From Marinagarivorans sp. (lineage in GTDB: Bacteria > Pseudomonadota > Gammaproteobacteria > Pseudomonadales > Cellvibrionaceae): a DNA stretch of 39,387 nt. Positions within the stretch are counted from its first letter, which is position 1. Every line of letters starts with the position of its first letter. Under the pieces are notes generated by a model. It searched no databases and was not told the origin of the DNA. It saw only the letters and a program-made list of their open reading frames with translations. The DNA lies in contig JANQJB010000162.1 in assembly GCA_028281865.1 (NCBI GenBank), positions 1-39,387 on the forward strand, read 5' to 3'. The translations under genes were made by a program, and so were the position numbers. Shown here in pieces: positions 7,112 to 18,021 of the stretch.

Positions 7112-8179
7112 TTACTCGGTTTCGACCGTCTCTTGCCCAAACAGTGCATCGACAAAGGCATCGGCGGAAAAGGGCTGCAAATCTTCCGCCGTCTCACCCA
7201 CACCGATAAAACGCACCGGGATCTTATGCTTTTTACTCAAAGCGAAGATAACACCACCCTTCGCAGTCCCGTCCAGCTTGGTTAACACAAGACCACTTAC
7301 TGAGGTCGCCTGCTTAAACTGATCAGCCTGATTGACTGCGTTTTGGCCAGTGCCAGCATCGAGCACGAGCAACACCTCGTGCGGAGCATCGACATCCAAC
7401 TTGCTTACAACACGTTTAATTTTGGCAAGTTCTTCCATTAAATTGCTCTTATTATGCAGCCTTCCAGCTGTATCAGCGATAACCACATCAATGCTCTTTG
7501 CCTGCGCCGATGCGACAGCATCATAAATTACCGAAGCACTATCGGCACCATTATGTTGCGCAACAACCGGAACGTCATTGCGCTCTCCCCAGGTCTGCAA
7601 TTGTTCAATTGCAGCCGCGCGAAAAGTATCACCTGCCGCTAGCATGATCGATTTGCCTTCCGCTTTAAAGCGGTGAGCGAGTTTACCAATTGTTGTCGTT
7701 TTACCAACACCGTTTACCCCTACAACCAAAATGATGTATGGCTTAGCGCTGCTATCGATTGCCAAGGGCTGCTCAACCTCACGCAGGATGCTTTTCAAAG
7801 AGTCTTGCAACGCACTGTAGAGTGCGCCGGAATCAGCCAATTGTTTGCGTTCAACCTTAGCTGTTAATTCATCAATAATGTCCGACGTGGCATCTACGCC
7901 AATATCGGCAACGAGCAGCTGTGTCTCTATCTCTTCAAGCAGCTCATCATCTATCGCCTTTTTTCCCAGCAACAAATTGCCAATATTCTCAGCAAACTGA
8001 CCACGTGTGCGCGTCAAGCCACGTTTAATCCGCGCAAAGAAACCCAAATTTTTCTCAGAGAGATCTTCCGACCCGGGCGAAATCTCGGCAGATGATTCCC
8101 GCATCGATAGCATATCTTCTTCAGTTTTTGTTTCTTCAGGAGTGCTTTCTTGCTTGCTTTTTTTGCGTTTGAAAAACAT
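7112..8179 (-). CDS. ftsY: Signal recognition particle receptor FtsY
   Basis: 355 residues. An acidic, low-complexity N-terminal region (1-45) includes a basic tip (MFFKRKKSKQ), likely involved in membrane association. The N domain spans about 60-140. The G domain has the P-loop GVNGVGKTT (154-162), DTFRAAA (184-190), DTAGR (236-240) and TKLDGTAKGG (300-309). It is the SRP receptor GTPase that delivers ribosome-nascent chains to the translocon. It is the first gene of ftsY-ftsE-ftsX and is divergent from rsmD with 83 nt between, where both promoters must lie; I found no convincing sigma-70 boxes for either. The acidic A region is shorter than in E. coli. Confidence 0.98.
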   Translation of the reverse strand: MFFKRKKSKQESTPEETKTEEDMLSMRESSAEISPGSEDLSEKNLGFFARIKRGLTRTRGQFAENIGNLLLGKKAIDDELLEEIETQLLVADIGVDATSDIIDELTAKVERKQLADSGALYSALQDSLKSILREVEQPLAIDSSAKPYIILVVGVNGVGKTTTIGKLAHRFKAEGKSIMLAAGDTFRAAAIEQLQTWGERNDVPVVAQHNGADSASVIYDAVASAQAKSIDVVIADTAGRLHNKSNLMEELAKIKRVVSKLDVDAPHEVLLVLDAGTGQNAVNQADQFKQATSVSGLVLTKLDGTAKGGVIFALSKKHKIPVRFIGVGETAEDLQPFSADAFVDALFGQETVETE

Positions 8180-8262
8180 TATCTATTGCTCTTATAGCCG
8201 GGCTACCAACAAGCCAATATAAAATCGGTGCAATCCTACCACTTGTGACATTTAATTGAGAG

Positions 8263-9401
<1,139 letters not shown>

Positions 9402-9407
9402 ACCGTA

Positions 9408-9791
9408 TTAAATTACCATAACGCCGTCCGCTTCAATCAACGCTCCTTTAGGCAAGGCTTTTACACCTATCGCTGCGCGCGCGGGGAAAGGCTCTTGAAA
9501 AAACTCAGCCATAATCTCGTTGACTTGCGCAAACTCATTTAAGTCGGTCAGATATAAATTTAATTTTACAATCGCATTAAGGTCGCCATTTGCCGCCTGG
9601 CAAACGGCTTTTAAGTTACGAAAAACCTGGCGAGCTTGATCTGTAAAATTGTCGCTAACGAGCGCCATCGTGCTGGGATCGAGAGGGATTTGCCCAGAAA
9701 GATATACAGTATTGTTCACCTTGATCGCCTGCGAATAAGTGCCGATGGCTTCAGGTGCATTTTCAGTCGAGATAACGGCTTTATTGGTCAT
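9408..9791 (-). CDS. ridA: RidA family (YjgF/YER057c/UK114) enamine/imine deaminase
   Basis: 127 residues from the ATG at 9791 (MTNKAVISTENAPEAIGTYS). An upstream in-frame ATG at 9869 lies inside the 3' end of spoT and gives an N-terminus unlike the family, so it was not used. Conserved features are YLSGQIPLDP, VVCQAA-type helix residues (AVCQAANGDL) and PARAAIGVKALPKGALIE containing the active-site Arg. It hydrolyses reactive 2-aminoacrylate-type intermediates in the cytosol. It follows spoT by 28 nt on the same strand, the same order as in pseudomonads, so it is likely the last gene of the gmk-rpoZ-spoT cluster. Confidence 0.95.
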   Translation of the reverse strand: MTNKAVISTENAPEAIGTYSQAIKVNNTVYLSGQIPLDPSTMALVSDNFTDQARQVFRNLKAVCQAANGDLNAIVKLNLYLTDLNEFAQVNEIMAEFFQEPFPARAAIGVKALPKGALIEADGVMVI

Positions 9792-9819
9792 AAGGCAAAC
9801 TCGGAAAAAGTTGAATAGC

Positions 9820-11928
9820 TTAATTCTTCGCGCGTATAACGCGACTAACGGAGCGCATATTGCGCACACGCCGCATCACCTGGGCGAGATGAATACGATT
9901 TTTAACGGCTACGATGAGTGAGATCACGCTGTGTTGCGCGTCGCGCTCGCTCACCTCAATCCCTTCAATGCTGGTACCTGTTTCTGCGATACGAGTAGCA
10001 ATTGACGCAATAATGCCACGCTCCGACTCAACCTCAACACGAATTTCGGCGGGTAGCTCTCCCTGCACATCAAGAGCCCAATTTACCGGGCTTATGTCCT
10101 CGCGTTTGCTGCGCAAGTCTGCGATATTTTTACAAGAGTCGCGATGCACAACCAAGCCTTTACCAGAACTGAAGTGCGCTACAACTGGATCGCCGGGAAT
10201 GGGCCTGCAACAGCGCGCAAAACTGATTAGTAAACTATCTGAAGATTCAATGGCAATGGGCGCAACAGTAGTGCCGTCGGATTTACTATCGAGGTTGAGC
10301 GTGCGAATAACCGACATAGCGGCACGCTTTCCTAAGCCAACACTCTCGTACAACTCATCTTTTGAATCGGCGCCACACGCTTCCAAAATTTGCGTAAATT
10401 GCTCATCATTCAGCGCTTCGAGAGACAAATTATTATTCACCAGCGCGCGATTAAGCATGCGCTTGCCCAGCTCAACTGACTCGATGTGATGCTGATTTTT
10501 TAAGTAGTGCCGAATAGCTGAACGGGCCTTAGCAGTAACCACAAAATTGAGCCAATTGGGGTTGGGTTGCGACCCCTCTGACGAGATAATTTTAATTTTC
10601 TGGCCGCTTTGTAAGGCCTGAGATAAGGGGGCAGGGCGATCATTGATACGGCAGGCAACACAAGTATTGCCGACGTCGGTATGCACCGCGTAGGCAAAAT
10701 CGACCGGTGTCGCACCCGACGGCAGTTCAATAATTTCACCCTTGGGCGTAAATACATAAACTTCGTCGCGAAACAAATCTATTTTGACATTTTCGATAAA
10801 TTCCATCGAATTGCCGGTATGCTGCTGAATTTCAAGTATGCGCTGAATCCAGCGGTCGAGCCGCGCTTGCGAAGCCTCGCCGTGATCCTTACCGTTAACC
10901 GACTTGTACAACCAGTGCGCTGCAATACCGCGACTGGCAAGCTCATCCATCTCTTTTGTGCGAATTTGTACCTCGATCGGCACGCCGTGCATGCCGATCA
11001 AGCCCGTATGCAGCGACTGGTAACCATTAATTTTCGGAATGGCGATGTAGTCTTTGAACTCCCCTACCATTGGCTTAAATAGGTTGTGTACTACTCCAAG
11101 TGAGCGGTAACAGGTGTCGACATCCTCGACAATAATACGAAAAGCGTAAACATCCATGATCTCATGGAAGCTTTTGTTTTTCGTACGCATTTTGTTGTAA
11201 ATGCTGTAAAGGTGTTTTTCCCGCCCGATAACCAAAGCACCGATACCTTCGCGATGCAAACGCGCTTCAATGGCATTTTGGATATCTTCAACTATCGCTT
11301 TACGGTTTCCGCGTGCCGCTTTTAGCGAAGCCTGCAAGCGTGTCGCTCGCAGCGGGTACATTGCGGCAAAACAACGGTCCTCGAATTCTATACGCAAATC
11401 GTTCATCCCCAAGCGGTGAGCAATTGGGGCGTAGATTTCGAGCGTTTCCTTAGCAATGCGGCGTTTCTTCTCGGGCGGCATAGCGCCAAGCGTGCGCATA
11501 TTGTGTAAACGGTCGGCGAGCTTAACAACGATAACGCGCAGATCCTTTGCCATGGCGAGAGCCATCTTTTGGAAGTTTTTAGCCTGCTTTTCCGCTTGCG
11601 ACTCAAATTCGATTTTGGCCAGTTTACTTACACCGTCAACTAGCTCAGCTACTGACTTGCCAAACTGATTTGAAATCGCCTTTTTTGTAATGCTCGTGTC
11701 TTCAATAACATCGTGGAGCATCGCGGCCATCAACGTTTGATGGCCCATATGCATCGACGCAAGAATATTGGCTACAGCGAGGGGGTGGGTAATGTATTCT
11801 TCACCACTGCGGCGGAATTGGCCGTGATGTGCCTGCTCAGCATAAAGATAGGCGCGCTTGACCAGCAGAACCTGATCGGGTTCTAAATAGGAGGAGAGTC
11901 TGTGGCACAACGAATCGATAGTGAGCAA
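9820..11928 (-). CDS. spoT: Bifunctional (p)ppGpp synthetase/hydrolase SpoT
   Basis: 702 residues starting at TTG (11928), justified by a strong GGAGG five or six bases upstream and by the N-terminus LTIDSLCHRLSSYL. Domains in order: HD hydrolase (about 25-200) with intact HPLAVANIL, HDVIEDT and ADRLHNMRTL; synthetase (about 230-350) with YAFRIIVEDVDTCY and GYQSLHTGLIG; TGS (about 390-450) with VFTPKGEIIELPSGATPVDF; ACT at the C-terminus (about 625-700). It makes and degrades (p)ppGpp. It lies 14 nt after rpoZ and is followed by ridA. The hydrolase motifs are complete, as expected for SpoT rather than RelA. Confidence 0.97.
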   Translation of the reverse strand: MLTIDSLCHRLSSYLEPDQVLLVKRAYLYAEQAHHGQFRRSGEEYITHPLAVANILASMHMGHQTLMAAMLHDVIEDTSITKKAISNQFGKSVAELVDGVSKLAKIEFESQAEKQAKNFQKMALAMAKDLRVIVVKLADRLHNMRTLGAMPPEKKRRIAKETLEIYAPIAHRLGMNDLRIEFEDRCFAAMYPLRATRLQASLKAARGNRKAIVEDIQNAIEARLHREGIGALVIGREKHLYSIYNKMRTKNKSFHEIMDVYAFRIIVEDVDTCYRSLGVVHNLFKPMVGEFKDYIAIPKINGYQSLHTGLIGMHGVPIEVQIRTKEMDELASRGIAAHWLYKSVNGKDHGEASQARLDRWIQRILEIQQHTGNSMEFIENVKIDLFRDEVYVFTPKGEIIELPSGATPVDFAYAVHTDVGNTCVACRINDRPAPLSQALQSGQKIKIISSEGSQPNPNWLNFVVTAKARSAIRHYLKNQHHIESVELGKRMLNRALVNNNLSLEALNDEQFTQILEACGADSKDELYESVGLGKRAAMSVIRTLNLDSKSDGTTVAPIAIESSDSLLISFARCCRPIPGDPVVAHFSSGKGLVVHRDSCKNIADLRSKREDISPVNWALDVQGELPAEIRVEVESERGIIASIATRIAETGTSIEGIEVSERDAQHSVISLIVAVKNRIHLAQVMRRVRNMRSVSRVIRAKN

Positions 11929-11942
11929 GACCCCTCCAAATT

Positions 11943-12206
11943 TTACGCCTGCGGTGGTGTTTCAATTCCAGGCTCAAGCGGTGGACGCTTGGCCGGCGCC
12001 TCATCCGGTTCGCTAAGGATATCAGCAGTAACAAGGCCTTCCTCAATTTCACGCAAAGCAAGCACAGTGGCTTTATCATTTTCCTCGGGGACCATCGGAT
12101 CCTTTCCCATTGTGGCAATCTGACGTGCGCGTTTGCTGCCGACAATCACCAACTCAAATCGATTTTCAACATGATCTAAACAATCTTCTACGGTAATACG
12201 TGCCAT
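11943..12206 (-). CDS. rpoZ: RNA polymerase omega subunit
   Basis: 87 residues, starting [20 protein letters not shown], with the conserved core [15 protein letters not shown] and [14 protein letters not shown]. The C-terminal tail is Pro-rich ([16 protein letters not shown]). Omega assists assembly of the beta' subunit and is needed for ppGpp binding at one RNA polymerase site, which fits its position just before spoT. It is 14 nt upstream of spoT and 117 nt downstream of gmk. Confidence 0.98.
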   Translation of the reverse strand: MARITVEDCLDHVENRFELVIVGSKRARQIATMGKDPMVPEENDKATVLALREIEEGLVTADILSEPDEAPAKRPPLEPGIETPPQA

Positions 12207-12290
12207 TCTCGATATATCCCCAAAGCGGTTCTCTTGAAATTAATAGCAAAGTGATTAAAGAACCGGCTATTAGATCAAAATTTACTTTCA

Positions 12291-12953
<663 letters not shown>

Positions 12954-13113
12954 TTACGCATTGATGGCCAGCACAACAGAAACAGTTGCTTTGCCTTGAA
13001 TTTTAACGCATTTTCATCATTTTATTTTATTCTGTGGCTAAGATCATGCATTGATATCGATCGCTCTAGCGTTAAACTGCATCAACCCCAACAAATTTCT
13101 GAGAAAACAACCT

Positions 13114-13671
13114 ATGCAAGTATTTGGATCATTGACTTCGCCTTATGTTCGCCACGTCCGCATTGTTATTCTTCAGACGGGAAGCAGTGCAGAATTTATC
13201 GAAGCTGACGCTGCAAAATCAGCTCTGGATTCCCCCACCAAGAAAGTACCTTATTTGAGAGAGGGGGATTTTGTCTTAAGTGACTCAAGCTCAATCATCA
13301 AATATTTGCGTGAGAAGTCTGGAGAACCCTTTATCCCAAAAACAAAAGACTACGACTTATTTTGTTTAATCAACACACTATTGGATAGTGCAATCAATCT
13401 GTTTCTACTTGAAAAATCTGGCTTAAACAGCAACGAAAACGGCTACCTAAAACGTCAAGCAGCTCGAGTAGAAGAGGGTATCGAGTACCTCAGCTCTTTG
13501 CCGCCAAAAATTTTAGCGCACGATAAGGACGTCCACCTTCGCTTAATGTGTTTTTTAGCCTGGGGACAATTTCGCAATCGATTTTCGCTCAATGGGCACG
13601 ACAAGCTAAAAAAGCTCTTAGATGAAGGCGATAAAAACCCCTTGTTTTTACAAACACATCCTCCTGCTTAA
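13114..13671 (+). CDS. Glutathione S-transferase-like protein
   Basis: 185 residues from the ATG at 13114 (MQVFGSLTSPYVRHVRIVIL). The N-terminal thioredoxin-like GST domain (1-75) is recognisable from SPYVRHVRI, the cis-Pro element KKVPYL and LSDSSSIIKYLREK, which resembles the (E/D)S glutathione gamma-glutamyl site. The C-terminal helical domain (about 80-180) is diverged and rather short. Substrates cannot be predicted, and an S/C active-site residue is only tentatively SPYV-Ser9. It has no obvious operon partner and is followed by the chemoreceptor gene after about 195 nt. The Shine-Dalgarno (gag) is weak. A frame extension to 13051 seems unlikely because the family starts at the chosen methionine. 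Confidence 0.8.
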   Translation: MQVFGSLTSPYVRHVRIVILQTGSSAEFIEADAAKSALDSPTKKVPYLREGDFVLSDSSSIIKYLREKSGEPFIPKTKDYDLFCLINTLLDSAINLFLLEKSGLNSNENGYLKRQAARVEEGIEYLSSLPPKILAHDKDVHLRLMCFLAWGQFRNRFSLNGHDKLKKLLDEGDKNPLFLQTHPPA

Positions 13672-13867
13672 GCGGAATCTAAATCTCATTATTGCTGTCA
13701 TTGTCCGCGCCTAAACCACCCCAGGTATAGGCGAGAATACAAAAAAGAACGATAAATTCTCTTCTATAGTAAAAAGGGGCTCATACCACAAATATTTGAT
13801 TTTATTGCAATTCCAAGTAAGAGCATGCCCGCAAATAAGTAATCCAAATATAAAAAGGGATTGTCAT

Positions 13868-15943
13868 TTGATATTGAATAAAACATCAATAAGCGTCCGC
13901 ATCATTGCATTGGTTTTAATACCAATGCTTGGCTTTATGGCATTGTCACTTGAGCGGTATGTTGAAGCTAAGAAGGAAAAGGAAAATCTTGCCACACTGT
14001 CAACATTACTGAATTTTGCCAGCATCTCTTCTTTATTGATTTCGGACATTCAGGATGAACGAATCTATTCAATGGTATTTACAACCAAAATAAATATAAA
14101 TGCACCTTTAGAAATCGAAAAATCAATTTACAGGAAAAAATTTGCGGAACAAATTCCGCAAACAGACTTGCGCATCGAAGCTTATAACAGCTTCGTACTT
14201 CAAAACAAAAAAGTACTACATAAAGTAGAGGGACTCGCAGAAAAGATCGAATATATTCAAAAAATAACCCACTACTATCCCAACGTGCGCGAGAAAATAA
14301 ATGATGACAACCTTAAAATGCCCGACAGCCCCTTCACACCATTTGCAATAAATCACTACTCAGAATCCATCAATGCGTTGATTTCAACTTTAGTTTTTAT
14401 CGTATTAAAATCCGCCGATAACGAAGAGCTCTCTCTCAGTTCAAATGCCTATTTAAACCTCGTGTCAGCAAAAGACTATACCAACCGAACAGTTAGTATG
14501 GCACCGCGTATTATGATGGAGGATTCGGCATTATCTCATCGCGTTTTTCGGATGAATCGTTTCTACCATAATGCCAAAAATGATCTCGCTCGTTTTAAAT
14601 ATTTTTCAACACAAACACTTCGACAAAGTTTTGAAGAGCGTTATGATACAAACGAGTCTGTGAAACTCGTTGACAAAACCATGAAAGATTTTGCCTCTGG
14701 CAATAGCAGACCTCTGTCGATAGACACATGGTTTAAAATCGGTTTCGAGGAACTCGCCATCATACAAGACGCAGATAACCTGGTACGCACACAACTGATT
14801 GAAAGAGTGGAAGCACTTTACCAAAAAGCTAAAAAATCCGCTTTTAATACTCTACTTGCACTCGTTGTCTCCGTCATTGTCATCGGCGTACTCTCTTTTT
14901 TTATCGTTCTTAGTATCCTCAATCCAATTGGGTACTTAGTCAAAACATTTAACGGAATTGCTAAAACCCAAGACATCTCGAAGACACTTGAAATTGGCGG
15001 AAACGACGAAGTGGCCAACGCCGGAAAAGCGTTTAATCATTTGATAAAGCGCATTGATACCACTCTACACGGTATTAACCAAGAAACAAACGATATGTCA
15101 TTCGCCGTGACAAAAGTTGCTGATGCAATGGAGAAAAACCTAAATCAAATTAAAAACCAAAATATTGCAACAGATAATATATCTGTTGCAATAGAAGAGC
15201 TCAGTGCCTCAATGAAAGAAGTGGCGGAGTCAACCATCCACGCGCTGGACGCTGCAAGACGCGCTCACGATTATTCAACCACAAGTTCGCGAGGTGCAAG
15301 CTCGGGGCGCGAAATTATCGATCATCTAGTTAATGAGTTAAATAATACCAATAAGGTTGTCGAAAAACTAAATAGCAAAAGTGAACAAATCGGCAGCGTA
15401 CTCGACGTTATTCAAACTATCAATGCGCAGATGAACATGCTCGCACTGAACGCATCTATTGAAGCCGCGCGCGCCGGAGATTTTGGTCGCGGTTTCTCCG
15501 TAGTTGCCGACGAAGTCCGTGCGCTCGCACAAAGCACAACACAATCGACCGAAACGATCCGAGAACAGATACAAGCGTTGCAGGACGAAACACTTGCCGC
15601 TTCACAAGATATTACTCGATTACAATCTTCGGGTGCAGAGGCAGCAAGCGTCGTCGAAAAAATTGCGGACGATATTGAAGCTCTTGCACAAGACTTAACA
15701 AAAATGAACGATATTTCAGTGAGTATCGCCAGTATGTCGGAAGAGCAGCTGATAGTTGCTGTCGATATTGCTAAACAAGTTGCCCGTGTGAAAGACGATT
15801 CCGACGCTATGGCCAGCCAAGCGCAAACAACTAGCGAATGTAGCCAAGAACTTACGGATACAGAAGAGAAATTGCGGGACTACGTACGTATGTTCAAAAT
15901 TTCTGAGGCAAAACAGAACGAAAAATTAACCAAAATTCCTTAA
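13868..15943 (+). CDS. Methyl-accepting chemotaxis protein, NIT-like sensor
   Basis: About 691 residues if translation starts at the TTG at 13868, which has AAGGGA seven bases upstream; the frame is open to a TTG at 13796. TM1 is about residues 12-30. The periplasmic domain (about 35-320) contains LLISDIQDERIYSMVF, reminiscent of nitrate/nitrite-sensing NIT domains (LQ-ER motif), but the ligand is unproven. TM2 is about 326-350, followed by HAMP and a long signalling domain whose hairpin tip (about 518-548) contains LALNASIEAARAGDFGRGF. It relays to CheA/CheW, none of which are nearby. There is no C-terminal CheR-binding pentapeptide. Its TAA directly abuts the stop of crc on the other strand. 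Confidence 0.93.
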   Translation: MILNKTSISVRIIALVLIPMLGFMALSLERYVEAKKEKENLATLSTLLNFASISSLLISDIQDERIYSMVFTTKININAPLEIEKSIYRKKFAEQIPQTDLRIEAYNSFVLQNKKVLHKVEGLAEKIEYIQKITHYYPNVREKINDDNLKMPDSPFTPFAINHYSESINALISTLVFIVLKSADNEELSLSSNAYLNLVSAKDYTNRTVSMAPRIMMEDSALSHRVFRMNRFYHNAKNDLARFKYFSTQTLRQSFEERYDTNESVKLVDKTMKDFASGNSRPLSIDTWFKIGFEELAIIQDADNLVRTQLIERVEALYQKAKKSAFNTLLALVVSVIVIGVLSFFIVLSILNPIGYLVKTFNGIAKTQDISKTLEIGGNDEVANAGKAFNHLIKRIDTTLHGINQETNDMSFAVTKVADAMEKNLNQIKNQNIATDNISVAIEELSASMKEVAESTIHALDAARRAHDYSTTSSRGASSGREIIDHLVNELNNTNKVVEKLNSKSEQIGSVLDVIQTINAQMNMLALNASIEAARAGDFGRGFSVVADEVRALAQSTTQSTETIREQIQALQDETLAASQDITRLQSSGAEAASVVEKIADDIEALAQDLTKMNDISVSIASMSEEQLIVAVDIAKQVARVKDDSDAMASQAQTTSECSQELTDTEEKLRDYVRMFKISEAKQNEKLTKIP

Positions 15944-16717
15944 TTAGAGCTCTTCGATATCGTAATCAACGATTACAGGCAAATGGCTGGAAAAGGTTTG
16001 GCGCTTATAGATCATTGAATATTCGACTTTCTTTTTCAACGCATCAGAGATAATTTGATAATCGGTGCGCCAGCCATCACCCTCACCAACATTCCCAGAC
16101 GGCCACCAGGAAAATTCATCTGTATCGGCATTACACTGCCGGAACGCGTCAGCATACCCAAGCTGAGTGAAAGCTTGGTCCAACCATTGCCGCTCGTGCT
16201 CCAAAAAACCGGGGTTATCAATATTGTCACGCCAATTTTGCACATCTTTGTGCGCATGCGCCATCGCCCAGTTGCCGCAGTAAACGAAGTGTCGACGCTT
16301 GCGCGTGACTTTGTGCATCAGCGCTTGCATATCTTCAAAAAATTTAATTTTTACTTCAAGTGATTCGTTTTCATTGCACGCGGAGGGCGCAAATAAGGAG
16401 CCGATACTGTAGTGTTCATAATCGACCTGCAAGTAACGACCTTCCATATCAATACCACTCGCAAAACCCAAGCCATAAATTAAAGCTTTGGGCTGAAAGC
16501 GGGTGTAAATGGCAACACCACTATATCCTTTGATACCCGAGTCAAAAAAATAACTAAAATATCCCTCTGGATGATAGATGTCATCATCGAGCTCGGGCTC
16601 AAGCGCTCGCAGGTCTTGAAGACAAATAATGTCAGCGTCTTGGCGATTAAGCCAGTCGTACAAACCGCGTTTTGCAGCTTGCACGATTCCGTCGACACTG
16701 AGAGAAATTATACGCAT
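15944..16717 (-). CDS. crc: Catabolite repression control protein Crc
   Basis: 257 residues with the exonuclease III/EEP fold but with the catalytic set altered: the ExoIII Asn in the first motif is Ser7 (SVDG), the metal-binding Glu is Asp35 (CLQDLRA), the GDFN motif is CGNWAMAH (147-154), and the final SDH is SSH (243-245). These changes, the residues DVQNWRDN and GWRTDYQIIS, and the ending VIVDYD match Pseudomonas Crc rather than a nuclease. Known role: Crc works with Hfq to block translation of catabolic mRNAs bearing A-rich motifs. It sits divergently next to pyrE as in pseudomonads. AAGGGG precedes the ATG. A diverged active nuclease is much less likely. Confidence 0.9.
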   Translation of the reverse strand: MRIISLSVDGIVQAAKRGLYDWLNRQDADIICLQDLRALEPELDDDIYHPEGYFSYFFDSGIKGYSGVAIYTRFQPKALIYGLGFASGIDMEGRYLQVDYEHYSIGSLFAPSACNENESLEVKIKFFEDMQALMHKVTRKRRHFVYCGNWAMAHAHKDVQNWRDNIDNPGFLEHERQWLDQAFTQLGYADAFRQCNADTDEFSWWPSGNVGEGDGWRTDYQIISDALKKKVEYSMIYKRQTFSSHLPVIVDYDIEEL

Positions 16718-17253
16718 GATGGCCCCTTACTAGCAGACTGTGTATCATACTGATCTAGTTTCATAAGTCATCGGTTTTTTTGATGAATGTCACAACAATT
16801 TTATGACCTAGGTCCCTGCTGATATTCTTATCTAGACTCAACTTGCACTGTTGCGAGCAGTGCACCTTAGCAAGTAGATAATTGCCGGCAGGGAAGGGCG
16901 CAAAAATTTTGCAACTTTAGTTATATATGCACCGTTAGCTATTTATATACCGTTGGTTATCAACCGCCGTCCATTTGCATGTGTCTAACACTCCTTGTAT
17001 CTCACAAAGTCGTTTTGCTCAAAACCGCTGAGACATGCCATTTTAGTAGTGTTCACAGATGGCTTCTAACCCTCGGACGTTGATCAACGCTTAAACACAA
17101 GGCAGGCAAACGAGTGCTTTTACAACGCCCTTTAATTAACTCTAGCATTTGCATGACATAAGCGACGCAAACACTTATCTTATATTTGACTATATCAATT
17201 ATCTTAAGCCGAATATATACACATTAATTCATTTCGTAGGTGCAATAATTTTT
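16718..17253. other. crc-pyrE divergent intergenic region (536 bp), no gene recognised
   Basis: No convincing ORF. It contains the divergent promoters and two noticeable signals. A 7-bp hairpin tgcactg/cagtgca lies at 16844-16864. A near-repeat accgttagctat / accgttggttat (16931-16942 and 16949-16960) sits in AT-rich sequence. A small RNA is possible but not shown. The frame of pyrE extends upstream to an ATG at 17149, but homology starts only at 17254. Confidence 0.5.
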
Positions 17254-17910
17254 ATGGAAGATTACAAACTTGGTTTTCTCTCGCTAGCGCTAAAATATAA
17301 GGCGCTAAAATTTGGGGAATTTACACTCAAGTCAGGCCGCTTAAGCCCCTATTTTTTTAATGCCGGTTTACTCAATTCTGGAGAATCTTTGGCGCGCGTA
17401 GGACAGTTTTACGCGGAGGCATTAATGGCGGAGAATGTCGAATTCGATATGGTATTCGGGCCCGCTTATAAAGGTATTCCGCTAGTTTCGAGCCTGGCTA
17501 TCGCTTTAGCTGAACAATTTGATAAGGACATCCCCTACAGTTTTAACCGCAAGGAAGTAAAAAAACACGGGGAAAAAGGGCTTATTGTTGGCGCTCCGCT
17601 CAAGGGGCGAGTCGTCATTGTCGACGATGTCATTACAGCCGGAACTGCAATCCGGGAGGCCCTGTCTATTATTAACGATGGAGGAGGCAAACCTACAGCC
17701 GTTCTTATCGGTTTAGATAGACAGGAGAGAGGGCAGGGAGAAACCTCTGCCATCCAAGAACTTGAGCAAACGACAGGAGTTAAAGTTATTAGCATTGTAA
17801 AGCTTGACGATATAATCCGCTTTTTGGAACAGTCGCCCTCAAGCCGCGATTTTGCTGACAAAACCACGCTTGATAGCGTCAAACAATATCGCGAACGCTA
17901 TGGTGTATAG
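17254..17910 (+). CDS. pyrE: Orotate phosphoribosyltransferase
   Basis: 218 residues from the ATG at 17254 ([20 protein letters not shown]). The PRPP-binding motif is [33 protein letters not shown] and [10 protein letters not shown] are the orotate-side motifs, and [14 protein letters not shown] is the flexible catalytic loop. It converts orotate and PRPP to OMP in pyrimidine synthesis. The upstream in-frame 35 codons (from 17149) are AT-rich and unlike any PyrE, so I exclude them. It is divergent from crc, as in Pseudomonas. A T run directly follows the stop, but without a hairpin. Confidence 0.98.
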   Translation: MEDYKLGFLSLALKYKALKFGEFTLKSGRLSPYFFNAGLLNSGESLARVGQFYAEALMAENVEFDMVFGPAYKGIPLVSSLAIALAEQFDKDIPYSFNRKEVKKHGEKGLIVGAPLKGRVVIVDDVITAGTAIREALSIINDGGGKPTAVLIGLDRQERGQGETSAIQELEQTTGVKVISIVKLDDIIRFLEQSPSSRDFADKTTLDSVKQYRERYGV

Positions 17911-18021
17911 GGTTTTTTTTGGTGTATGCATCAAAATTTACGACTAAAAACAAAACAGTGATCTCGACTATCAGTACACTATTCAGTGCGGGTTAATTTC
18001 GAATCGCTAAACTCATTCAAC

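Noticed and set aside
9914-10489. Plus-strand 191-codon reading
   Set aside because: Antisense shadow of the spoT ACT/TGS region, Ser-rich, with no recognisable domain.
13720-13760. Possible FliA (sigma-28) promoter for the chemoreceptor (AACGATAA)
   Set aside because: The -10-like sequence matches partly, but no TAAA-type -35 occurs at the right distance.
16844-16864. tgcactg/cagtgca hairpin upstream of crc as a CrcZ-like RNA
   Set aside because: No terminator, no repeated A-rich Hfq/Crc motifs around it; CrcZ genes are normally elsewhere.
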